From NCBI GenBank assembly GCA_963738835.1, contig CAVTYH010000006.1, positions 372,001-436,000 on the forward strand: a stretch of 64,000 nt of DNA. Reading direction: 5' to 3'. Each line of letters begins with the position of its first letter. The first letter of the stretch is position 1. Shown piece after piece: positions 56,030 to 64,000 of the stretch. Below the pieces are notes generated by a model, which ran no database searches, was not told the origin of the DNA, and saw only the letters and a program-made list of their open reading frames with translations. The stretch is from CAVTYH01 sp963738835. Its GTDB lineage: Bacteria; Planctomycetota; Planctomycetia; Pirellulales; JADZDJ01. A program made the position numbers and the translations under genes.

Positions 56030-56160
56030 CACGCAAAGGCGCAAAGAATGCAGGAGCAGGAGATCGCCTTTCCGCTCCGTTTCGCCGACCCGAGTTGGCG
56101 CTATTGCCGCGAGTGATTGCTATCCTAAAAAACTTTGCGCCCTTGCGCCTTTGCGAGAGA
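56030..56160. repeat. CGCAAAGGCGCAAAG inverted repeat before rnr
   Basis: CTCACGCAAAGGCGCAAAG on the left is inverted as CTTTGCGCCCTTGCGCC then TTTGCGAGAG on the right. Related to 38583-38658. It fills the gap before rnr. Confidence 0.7.
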
Positions 56161-56179
56161 ACAATCTGCAAGAAAATCT

Positions 56180-58506
56180 ATGACCAATACTGATCTCGAA
56201 CAGGCTGTGTTGGAATTTGTCAACCAGCCGAATTACAAACCGCTCAAACCGCGGGCGATTGCCAAGCGATTGGGGTTGGATGAAAACGCGATCGATAAGC
56301 TGAAACAAGCAGTGAAATCGCTGGTGAAAACAGGCCGTGTGGCTTACGGACAAAACCATTTGCTGCTGCCGATTGCGGAAGCCGTGAAGCAATTCAAAAC
56401 CGAGCCGCCGCCGGTCGGTAAACCATCGCGGAGCGAATTTGCCGGCGCCCGCGTGACCGGCGTATTCCGCCGCATGTCGGCCGGCTATGGTTTTGTGCGA
56501 CCCAGCGGCATCGTGCCGGCGATCGATCGCAGCGGCGATGTTTTCATCGCCGCCAATCATTCGATGGACGCCTCCAGCGGCGACATCGTGCTGGTGGCCA
56601 TCTCCAAGAAACGCGACATTCGGCGGTCGAATCCCGAAGGCGACATCATCGAGATTATCGAGCGGGAAACGCATCAGTTTGTCGGTACCTACTTCGAAGC
56701 AGGCGGCAACGGTTACGTGCAGGTCGATGGCAAACTGTTTTCGCGACCGGTGTATGTTGGCGATCCGGGGGCGAAGAATGCGCAGCCGGACGACAAAGTG
56801 GTGTTTGAAATGGTGCGCTTCCCAGCGCATTTGCACGACGGCGAAGGGGTGATCACCGAAGTGTTGGGAGCCAAAGGTGCACCGGGGGTCGACACGCTCT
56901 CGGTCATTCACGAGTTCAATTTGCCAGGCGAATTTCCGGCCGATACTTTGGACGAGGCGCGAGCCCAGGCCGAGAAATTTGACGAATCGGTTGGGCACCG
57001 ACTGGATTGTACGAACGATACGATTATCACGATTGACCCGATCGACGCTCGAGATTTTGACGACGCCGTTTCTTTGGAGCGACTCGATAATGGCTTCTGG
57101 CGATTGGGCGTCCACATCGCCGATGTCTCGCACTTCGTGCATGCTAAATCACCATTGGACCGCGAAGCCCACAATCGCGCCACCAGCGTTTATTTGCCGG
57201 ACCGTGTAATTCCGATGCTGCCGGAAATTGTGTCGAACAATCTGGCCAGCTTGCAGCCTGACAAAGTGCGGTACACGAAGACGGCGTTCATCGAGTTCAA
57301 CCCCGAGGGCATTCGCACGGCGGTCGATTTGCGCAACACGGCCATCAAAAGCAAACGGCGGTTCACCTACGAGGAAGTCGATTCGTATCTGAGCGATGCC
57401 GAGGCGTGGAAAAGTAAGCTCACGCCGCAAGTGCATTCGCTCTTGGGCCGGATGCACGAGCTGGCGATGATTTTGCGCCGCCGACGCTTCGAGCGCGGTT
57501 CGCTGGAATTGACGATGAAGGAAGTAAAGGTCGATCTGGATAAGCACGGCCGCGTAATCGGCGCCCATGTGGTCGAGAACACGGAAAGCCATCAGATTAT
57601 CGAAGAGTTCATGCTGGCGGCCAACGAAGCCGTGGCCGACACGCTGCACGCAGCCGGCATTCCGTTTTTGCGACGCGTGCATGCCGATCCCGATCCACGG
57701 AAATTGAAACTGCTGACGGAATTCGTGGCCGAGTTGGGCTTTCAGACTGAAAGTCTGGAAAGCCGGTTCGAGCTGCAAAAATTGCTGAAACACGTTCACG
57801 GTCGGCCAGAGGAGCACGCCGTCAACTACGCCGTGCTGCGAAGTCTGCAACGGGCTGTGTACAGCCCGGTCGATGAAGGCCATTATGCACTGGCGAGCAA
57901 ATGTTATTGCCACTTCACCTCGCCGATTCGCCGCTATCCCGATTTGACGATTCATCGGCTAGTCAACACGCTTTTGCAGCGTCACAAACCGCACAGCGAA
58001 ATTGGCGAGCTGGTCGCGCTGGGCGAACACTGTTCAGAACGCGAACAACGGGCGGAAGCTGCCGAGCGCGAACTGACGAAGCTCAAGCTGCTCATCTACA
58101 TGAGCAACCGCATCGGCGAGCAGATGGATGCCGTGGTCACCGGCGTCGAAGAATTCGGCCTGTTTGTGCAAGGCATTAAACTGCCGGCCGAAGGCTTGGT
58201 GCACGTCACCACGCTGGCCGACGATTACTACCGCTTCGACCGCCGCAGCCACTCGCTCACCGGCAACCGCTCCGGCAACTCCTTCCGCCTGGGCGACATG
58301 GTTTATGTGGAAGTGGCCCGCGTCGATATCGATCGCCGTGAACTCGACTTCCGGGTTTTGCAGAAAAAACGCCGCGCCCCGCCGCCGAAAATCGGCCGCG
58401 GAAAAGCCAAACACCTGCGGGCGTAAAAGCGGACGCCAAGAAGGGGCAGAAGAAGCACGAGAAGCAAGGTCCGAAGGCAAAGCAACAGAACAAACGGCGA
58501 CGGTAA
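56180..58506 (+). CDS. rnr: Ribonuclease R (frameshift in the basic tail)
   Basis: About 775 residues. N-terminal winged helix (YKPLKPRAIAKRLGLDENAI), cold-shock domains, and the RNB catalytic block IDPIDARDFDDAVSLERL with the conserved Asp residues, ADVSHFV and HFTSPIRRYPDLTIHR. An S1 domain (GEQMDAVVTGVEEFGLFVQG) ends the core. The frame stops at 58426. Shifting by one at the AAAA run (GCGGAAAAGCC) gives SQTPAGVKADAKKGQKKHEK and a Lys/Arg tail to a stop at 58504, which is typical of RNase R. It degrades structured RNA 3'-5'. Confidence 0.93.
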
Positions 58507-58516
58507 AGTTATCGCA

Positions 58517-58825
58517 TTACCTCAAATGCCGCTGGATCGAGTTTTCCAGCAGTTCTATTTTTTTATCGATCCATTTTGCCGTGCGGCCGCTTTGCACAGT
58601 AAACCAGGCGCGATGCTCCTGCGGCCAGTGCGTAATTTCCAACGTACCTGATTCTGGGCCGTTCTTCAGATGCCAGTGGACGCAGCCTGGAAATTTCTTG
58701 AGCGACGCGCGGAGCGTGACAATCAATCCGGTTTCCAGAATGGCACGGTCAATCGCTTGCTCGATTTTGTCATCGGGCGTGAAGGTCGGAAGCAATATCT
58801 CGACATCCAACAAGCGGCACTCCAT
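58517..58825 (-). CDS. Small protein of unknown function
   Basis: 102 residues from MECRLLDVEILLPTF. Contains DKIEQAIDRAILETGLIVTL, a KFPGCVHWHLKN segment, then GTLEITHWPQEHRAWFTVQS and a terminal helix. The composition is protein-like and codon phase is consistent, but no family comes to mind. It is convergent with rnr and 27 bp after the Uma2 gene on the same strand, so probably co-transcribed with it. Confidence 0.65.
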   Translation of the reverse strand: MECRLLDVEILLPTFTPDDKIEQAIDRAILETGLIVTLRASLKKFPGCVHWHLKNGPESGTLEITHWPQEHRAWFTVQSGRTAKWIDKKIELLENSIQRHLR

Positions 58826-58852
58826 GGTTCATTGCTTGACCGTTTATCGGAT

Positions 58853-59479
58853 TCAATCCTTGAATAGTTCGGTTAGCGGCAAGCGGAAGCCGGGGATGAT
58901 GTCGTCACATTGCAGAGTGTCCACACTCCCGAGCGTCTTTGGTGAAATGCCAGGCCGATGTTCGATGACTGTGTTAGAGGCTGGATCGACGATCCACACC
59001 AACAACACGCCGGCTTGCAGATAGTCGGCAGCCTTGCGTTTCAGATACGCCGTGGTGTCATGCCGGCTGCATACTTCAACAATCAAATCTGGAATCGTTT
59101 CCAGGTATTCTTCTGGGCTTGTTTGGACAGGCAATTTGCTTTTGGAAACGAACGACACGTCTGGTCCGACACAACGATCTGGGTTTCGCCAAAGTATCAC
59201 TCCGGCCGACATCAACACTCCACCAAGTCGGTGTTTCTCACAATGTCCATAGAGTGCTGCCCCAAGATGTCCGTGACACGAAGCGTGAGCGACATCGTTT
59301 GGTCCAAAAACAATCAACCGACCGTTGTCGAGTTCATATTTCACGGTCCCAGACGGTAGTTCATCGGGCATTGCCGCGAGATCCCCGACTGTTAGCAGGC
59401 GCACCATTGGTTCAAGAGGCGGCCTGCTCAAGCGATTCGTGGAAAGAATGCCCATGCCAACAAGTATCCCGAATTCCAT
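58853..59479 (-). CDS. Uma2 family (DUF820) putative endonuclease
   Basis: About 208 residues from MEFGILVGMGILSTNRLSRP. The Uma2 restriction-like fold shows LTVGDLAAMPDELPSGTVKY, ELDNGRLIVFGPNDVAHASC, the acidic site in CVGPDVSFVSKSKLP, and IPDLIVEVCSRHDTTAYLKR with the (D/E)xK-like EV..S..D..K series. WIVDPASNTVIEHRPG follows. Uma2 proteins are abundant in cyanobacteria and planctomycetes; function is inferred only as PD-(D/E)xK-like. Divergent from gcvT. Confidence 0.88.
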   Translation of the reverse strand: MEFGILVGMGILSTNRLSRPPLEPMVRLLTVGDLAAMPDELPSGTVKYELDNGRLIVFGPNDVAHASCHGHLGAALYGHCEKHRLGGVLMSAGVILWRNPDRCVGPDVSFVSKSKLPVQTSPEEYLETIPDLIVEVCSRHDTTAYLKRKAADYLQAGVLLVWIVDPASNTVIEHRPGISPKTLGSVDTLQCDDIIPGFRLPLTELFKD

Positions 59480-59613
59480 GATGATTTTCCAGTTTAAACC
59501 CGGCCCCTGGAAGCCATGCGTCGGAGCGGTACAATATCGCGGGTTCAGTCGTTCATCCTTGGCATCTTGACGCGGTTTTCGCGGGACGCGGGGCAAGCCC
59601 TCACTGCTAGACT

Positions 59614-60768
59614 GTGACCACAACTCTCGCGAAAACGCCGCTCTACGATTGGCACGCCGCGCATGGCGGGCGGATGGTCGATTTCGCCGGTTGGTCGATG
59701 CCGGTGCAGTATTCTTCGATCGTGGCGGAACACAACGCCACACGCACCGCCGCCGGATTGTTCGATGTCTCGCACATGGGCCGGCTGAGATTCTTTGGAC
59801 CGGATGTTCCTGCCTTCTTGGACCGCGTAGTAACGCGGCGTGTTTTCGACATGCAGCCGGGTCAGGTGCGCTACGCTCTGGTCACGAATGACCACGGCGG
59901 GATCCGGGACGATGTGCTTGTCTACCGAGGATATGACGGCGGGCAGAATTTCGGCATGGTCGTCAATGCGAGCAATCGCATTAAGATCGTTGATTGGTTG
60001 AAACTCCAATTGCAAAAATGGAACGAAGAGCGGCAGCAAGAGGCCGCGATGAGTATTGGCGACGACACGCTTCCGACTGCCATGATTGCCGTGCAAGGAC
60101 CAAAAGTTGTTGAATTGCTCGAACCATTTATCGAGATAATCGCCGAATCAGCGGTCGGTCGGAATTTCAAAAACATGGGTTATTACACTTGCGCGGCCGC
60201 ACTGTTCGACGGCAATGGCATCCTGCTCAGTCGCACCGGCTACACCGGTGAGGACGGCTTCGAGATCATCTGCGATGTGGATCAAACACCAGGAATCTGG
60301 AAGTCACTGCTTAACAGCGCCAGCAAAGTCGGTGGAATGGCCGCGGGTTTAGGTGCCCGAGATACATTACGGCTCGAAGCCGCGATGCCGCTGTATGGTC
60401 ACGAATTGAACGAAGAAATTACGCCGCTGGAAGCCAGGTTGGATTTCGCGGTGAATTTGAAAGATCGGCGCTTTCCCGGCAGTGAAATGTTAGCGACAAT
60501 CAAGCGCGATGGCCCCAAGCTAGTGCGTGTTGGGCTGGAACTTTCCGGAAAGAGGGTCCCGCGCGAGCATTACGGCATTTATGCTAATGGAAAGGCGATC
60601 GGCGAAGTGACCAGCGGCACATTTTCGCCGACGCTGCAAAAACCGATTGCCATGGGCTACGTGCCGCCGCAATTTCGCGAGCCGGGAACCGAAGTAGCCA
60701 TCGACATTCGCGGCTCGCAAGAATCGGCGGTCGTGGTAAAGATGCCATTTTACAAGCGAACGAACTAA
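59614..60768 (+). CDS. gcvT: Aminomethyltransferase (glycine cleavage T protein)
   Basis: 384 residues from a GTG. Family signature: TPLYDWHAAHGGRMVDFAGW, MPVQYSSIVAEHNATRTAAG, LFDVSHMGRL, IRDDVLVYR and LLSRTGYTGEDGFEIICD. Then GLGARDTLRLEAAMPLYGHE follows. It transfers the aminomethyl carbon from lipoyl-GcvH to tetrahydrofolate. First gene of gcvT-gcvH-gcvPA-gcvPB. I see no glycine-riboswitch fold in the 130 bp upstream. Confidence 0.97.
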   Translation: MTTTLAKTPLYDWHAAHGGRMVDFAGWSMPVQYSSIVAEHNATRTAAGLFDVSHMGRLRFFGPDVPAFLDRVVTRRVFDMQPGQVRYALVTNDHGGIRDDVLVYRGYDGGQNFGMVVNASNRIKIVDWLKLQLQKWNEERQQEAAMSIGDDTLPTAMIAVQGPKVVELLEPFIEIIAESAVGRNFKNMGYYTCAAALFDGNGILLSRTGYTGEDGFEIICDVDQTPGIWKSLLNSASKVGGMAAGLGARDTLRLEAAMPLYGHELNEEITPLEARLDFAVNLKDRRFPGSEMLATIKRDGPKLVRVGLELSGKRVPREHYGIYANGKAIGEVTSGTFSPTLQKPIAMGYVPPQFREPGTEVAIDIRGSQESAVVVKMPFYKRTN

Positions 60769-60795
60769 CCGCAGTAGAACACCGGATTATTTCAC

Positions 60796-60945
60796 TGCAA
60801 AGGACACAGAGGACCGCAGAGCATATACCTCGGATTCCAGGACTTCAGTGATTGGATTAGTAAAACATATCTCACCCGATTTTATGCTTCTCCTGCGTCC
60901 GCCTCTGCGACCCCCAGCGTCCTCTGCGGTGAATTCGTAACTGTG
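60796..60945. repeat. CTGCAAAGGAC/CCTCTGCGG dispersed inverted repeat between gcvT and gcvH
   Basis: TCACTGCAAAGGACACAGAG plus GACCGCAGAG is inverted as CCTCTGCGACCCCCAGCGTC then CTCTGCGGTGAATTC. Same family as 12475 and 41155. Confidence 0.7.
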
Positions 60946-60982
60946 CGGTAATTAAAATGGAAATGAATAATGGAGTCAGCAC

Positions 60983-61384
60983 GTGAATCCTGAAAAATTG
61001 CTCTACGCAAAAACTCACGAATGGGCGGCGGTCGAAAGTGGCCCGCAAGGGGCGAAGATCGCCACGGTCGGCATTTCCGCTTTCGCCGTGGAAGCGCTCA
61101 CCGACTTGGTGTTCATGCAGTTGCCCGCAGTTGGGAAGAAAGTTAAGGCTGGCGATTCGATTGGCGAAATCGAGTCGGTCAAAGCCGTCAGCGATTTATA
61201 CAGCCCGGTCGATGGGGAAATTGTCGAAATCAACACGCCATTGACCAGCAAGCTGGAAACATTAAATGCCGATCCGTACGGGGCCGGCTGGATTGCGAAA
61301 ATCAAAATCAGCGATGAATCGGGCTTGAAAAACCTGCTCGACTATACTGCATATCAGAAGATGTGTGCGGAGGAGGCGCACTAG
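60983..61384 (+). CDS. gcvH: Glycine cleavage H protein
   Basis: 133 residues from a GTG. LLYAKTHEWAAVES, TVGISAFAVEALTDLVFMQL and the lipoylation site GEIESVKAVSDLYSPVDGEI (Lys in ESVKAVS) are diagnostic. EINTPLTSKLETLNADPYGA and GWIAKIKISD follow. GcvH carries the methylamine intermediate between P, T and L proteins. Second gene of the operon. Confidence 0.97.
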   Translation: MNPEKLLYAKTHEWAAVESGPQGAKIATVGISAFAVEALTDLVFMQLPAVGKKVKAGDSIGEIESVKAVSDLYSPVDGEIVEINTPLTSKLETLNADPYGAGWIAKIKISDESGLKNLLDYTAYQKMCAEEAH

Positions 61385-61385
61385 A

Positions 61386-61546
61386 ATAATGACGAAATCC
61401 GAATGACGAAAGAAAGTACGAATGACGAAATACCAATGACCAATCGCACTGTGGTCGTTTGGCCCAACGATTGGGTCAAACTTCGTCATTGTTCATTGGT
61501 GCTTGGTCATTCATTCGTCATTCGAATTTCGTCATTCGTCATTCCC
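61386..61546. repeat. AATGACGAA inverted-repeat cluster between gcvH and gcvPA
   Basis: Several AATGACGAA(A) units on the left (AATAATGACGAAATCCGAAT, GACGAAAGAAAGTACGAATG) are mirrored by CGTCATTCGAATTTCGTCAT and CATTGGTGCTTGGTCATTC on the right. The whole stretch can fold as one long hairpin. A dispersed non-coding element. Confidence 0.8.
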
Positions 61547-61587
61547 TAACCCCAGTCTGCTACTCCTTAAATCCCGATTCTCCCTGC

Positions 61588-62988
61588 ATGTCGTATATCC
61601 TTAACACGCCGGCTGATCAACGGGCGATGCTCGAAGCGATTGGCGTCAGTTCGATAAAAGAACTTTTCGCGCAAATTCCCGCCGAATTGCTGTTGAACCG
61701 CGCGCTGAAAGTGCCGCCGGCACTCACGGAAGTTGAGCTCACGTCACATGTTGGTCGACTTGCAGCACGTAATACGGCGTGCGGACAGAAGGTGAGCTTT
61801 CTGGGCGGCGGGAGTTACGATCATTTCGTGCCAGCCGTGGTCGATTACGTGGCTTCGCGGGGTGAGTTTTACACTTCATACACGCCGTATCAGCCGGAAG
61901 TGAGCCAGGGGAACCTGCAAGCGTTTTTTGAATATCAAACGCTGATTTGCCAATTAACCGGCATGGATATTTCCAACGCCAGTCTGTACGACGGCGGCAG
62001 TGCAGCCACGGAAGCGGTGCTGATGTGCATACACGCCACGGGCCGAGAAGGCCGCGTGGTGACCGCCGCCAGCGTGCATCCGGAATACCGGCAGATTCTG
62101 GAAACGTATTTGGTGAATCTAAGCACGAAGCTCGTGACGGTTGGCACGCCGCAAGGCACGATCGATCTGCAAGAGTTGAACAAAGCCCTCACCGACGACA
62201 CCGCTTGTGTGCTGATCCAGCATCCCAACTTTTTCGGCTGTCTGGAAGAGACCGATGCCCTGGTGAAAGCCGCCCACGAGCGCGGGGCGATGGTCGTGGT
62301 GGCCGTCGATCCGATCAGCCTTGGATTGCTGAAGCGCCCTGGCGATTACGGGGCCGACATTGTGGTGGCCGAAGGGCAATCGCTTGGCACGCCGATGCTG
62401 TATGGCGGGCCATACCTTGGCATCATGGCCTGCCGCGAGCAATTCGTTCGCCGGATGCCAGGCCGCATTGCGGGACAAACGGTCGATCGCCGCGGCAAAC
62501 GCTGCTGGGTGCTCACACTGCAAACTCGCGAACAACACATTCGCCGCGAAAAAGCCACCAGCAACATTTGCACGAATTAAGGTTTGTTCGCCTTGCGAGC
62601 CAGCGTCTACCTGGCGGCGATGGGACCGCAAGGCATGCGGGAAGTCGCGACGGCATGTGTTCGCAAATCGCATTATGCCATTGAAAAGCTGACCAGCGGA
62701 AATCGCCTGACGCAAGCCTTCAATCGGCCAGTGTTCAAAGAGTTTGTGCTCCGCGACAAAACCGGCCGAGTTGACGAATTGTTGGGCGAGGCGTTGGACT
62801 GCGGCTACTTCGCCGGCGTGCCGCTGGGGCAGTGGTATCCGGAACTAGCGGATTGTTTCTTGGTTTGCGTCACCGAGAAGCGGAGCCGTGAGGAAATCGA
62901 GGGACTGGCGGAAATCTTAAAGGAAGGCAGAAAGCAGAAAGCACCACGGAGACACGGAGAGCACGGAGCAGCAATTGCAGAGTATTGA
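61588..62988 (+). CDS. gcvPA: Glycine dehydrogenase (decarboxylating) subunit 1, with in-frame stop
   Basis: From MSYILNTPADQRAMLEAIGV. Typical features: FLGGGSYDHFVPAVVDYVAS, YTSYTPYQPEVSQGNLQAFF, NASLYDGGSAATEAVLMC, ADIVVAEGQSLGTPMLYGGP and REQHIRREKATSNICTN. At 62578-62580 the codon is TAA where the family motif SNICTNQ requires CAA or CAG. The same frame then continues GLFALRASVYLAAMGPQGMR to 62988. This is a single C-to-T change, not an indel. The last approximately 20 residues are encoded by a dispersed repeat (ACCACGGAGACACGG). Confidence 0.92.
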
Positions 62989-63067
62989 TGGCTCTGGTTC
63001 CCACGCTCTGCGTGGGAACGAGAAAATCACCCGTTCACCTGTTCACCCCTTCATCCGTTCATGCCTG

Positions 63068-64000
63068 ATGCGTAATACCCGCGCCACGCAATTGCTGTTT
63101 GAACTTTCCAAACCTGGGCGTCGGTCGGCGCAGATTCCGGTCGCTGATGTTCCGGAAACGCCGATCGAAAAATTGCTGCCGGCCGGTTCGATCGCCGCCG
63201 AACCGCCTCCGCTGCCGGAATTGGCCGAGCCGGAAATCGTGCGGCATTACGCCAATCTTTCGACGCAGAACATGTCGGTCGATACGCATTTCTATCCGCT
63301 CGGTTCCTGCACGATGAAGTACAACTCGAAGCGGAACGAACGGCTGGCGTCGTTACCAGGTCTGGCCGACTTGCATCCGTATCAGCCCGAGGAAACGCTG
63401 CAGGGTCTGTTGCGGATGATGTTCGAGTTGCAGGAGATGCTGGCCGAGATTGCCGGTCTGGATGCCGTTTCGCTGCAACCCGCCGCCGGAGCGCACGGCG
63501 AATTGACCGCGCTGATGGTTGCGGCCGCTTATTTTCGCGATCGTGGTGAGAAGCGGGTCAAAGTACTTGCGCCGGATAGCGCCCACGGCACCAATCCCGC
63601 GAGTGCAGCTATGGCCGGTTTCGACGCAGTCACAATTCGCAGCACGCCGGATGGCTCGGTCGACTTGGAAGATCTGCGAGCGAAGCTGGGCACCGACACA
63701 GCCGTGTTCATGATCACCAATCCCAACACACTGGGATTGTTCGAACGCCAGGTGCGGCAAATTGCCGACATCGTACATGAGCACGGAGGCGCTGATTTAT
63801 CTGGATGGCGCAAACATGAACGCCATTCTGGGCATCGCCCGGCCCGGCGATTTTGGCGCCGATATGATGCACTTCAATCCCCATAAAACTTTTAGCGGCC
63901 CGCACGGTGGCGGCGGTCCGGGTGCCGGCCCGATTGCAGTGCGGAGTTTTCTCGCCCCGTTTTTGCCAGCGCCGATTGTGGAACGCCGCAATCACCCTCA
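63068..64000 (+). CDS. gcvPB: Glycine dehydrogenase (decarboxylating) subunit 2, partial and frameshifted
   Basis: From MRNTRATQLLFELSKPGRRS. LSTQNMSVDTHFYPLGSCTM, KYNSKRNERLASLPGLADLH, SLQPAAGAHGELTALMV and APDSAHGTNPASAAMAGFD are diagnostic. Near 63793 one base is missing (GGCGCTG). The other frame continues LIYLDGANMNAILGIARPGD and MMHFNPHKTFSGPHGGGGPG, which contains the pyridoxal-phosphate Lys (HKTFS), to the window edge. Cut by the right boundary. Confidence 0.94.

Noticed and set aside
59480..59613. Glycine riboswitch before gcvT
   Set aside because: The spacer is short and I could not find the tandem aptamer arrangement or conserved glycine-riboswitch bulges.
1..64000. CRISPR array
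   Set aside because: No regularly spaced direct repeats with unique spacers were seen. The repeats present are palindromic and dispersed.

Overview
The window looks like chromosomal DNA of a planctomycete, probably of the Pirellulales type. The evidence is the mix of lineage-typical families: secreted PQQ-like beta-propeller proteins, a Cys-rich BBP7/Lpg1974-like outer-membrane barrel, a PEP-CTERM protein, small 'FTIRDLLWLT' and 'FGLRLLLL' membrane proteins, a TIGR03960-type radical SAM protein and a split glycine-cleavage P protein. Assignments rest on motif recognition by eye; no database search was possible.

Layout. 1-1680: the right end of what looks like an integrated element. It holds a large open frame that runs off the left edge and ends at a 3' half tRNA-Cys attachment remnant. 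1.7-9.8 kb: a hybrid sensor kinase with a degenerate receiver, a divergent LuxR-type response regulator, a BON protein, a PilZ/HD-GYP c-di-GMP pair and small secreted proteins. 10-12 kb: uvrB, followed by a 1-kb repeat-rich leader. 13-20 kb: an AhpD-like protein, an unusual alpha/beta hydrolase with a hydrophobic Gly/Ala tail, a degenerate/active HD-GYP pair and an IS4-like element. 20-32 kb: housekeeping and lineage genes (hemerythrin, rpsU, BBP7 barrel, RNase D, UbiB-like kinase, PQQ protein). 32-51 kb: typA, a PEP-CTERM protein, apgM, a GPI-like protein, a UPF0173 hydrolase, Rieske and radical SAM proteins, HAD, methyltransferase, GNAT, a double-CXXCG protein, MazG, a phosphodiesterase, an enolase-superfamily protein and a PQQ protein. 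51-59 kb: proS with a second copy of the repeat-rich leader, a DUF433/DUF5615 toxin-antitoxin pair, a YhaM-like exonuclease, RNase R and a Uma2 protein. 59.6-64 kb: the glycine cleavage operon gcvT-gcvH-gcvPA-gcvPB, cut by the right edge.

Two things dominate a second look. First, uvrB and proS lie about 40 kb apart, yet each is preceded at about 750-770 nt by the same sequence: a consensus sigma-70 promoter (TTGACA, 17-nt spacer, TATAAT or TACATT) with a conserved upstream box. The promoter reads through two tandem copies of an approximately 90-nt terminator-like hairpin. In one copy two stems cannot form together as simple nested helices, as in an attenuator or pseudoknot. This is the best candidate here for an undescribed RNA or regulatory element. 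Second, at least fifteen genes, including essential ones (typA, proS, rnr, gcvPB), carry single-base frameshifts, often at homopolymers or GC runs, and gcvPA has an in-frame stop. This points to uncorrected sequencing error more than biology. Affected genes are therefore given as one merged locus with the break noted.

Dispersed intergenic repeats are abundant: CGCAAAGGCGC and CCGCGGAGG hairpins, GACCACGGAC units abutting start codons, AATGACGAA inverted repeats, and GGGAGAGGG units. The GGGAGAGGG units have also been inserted in frame inside two protein-coding genes.
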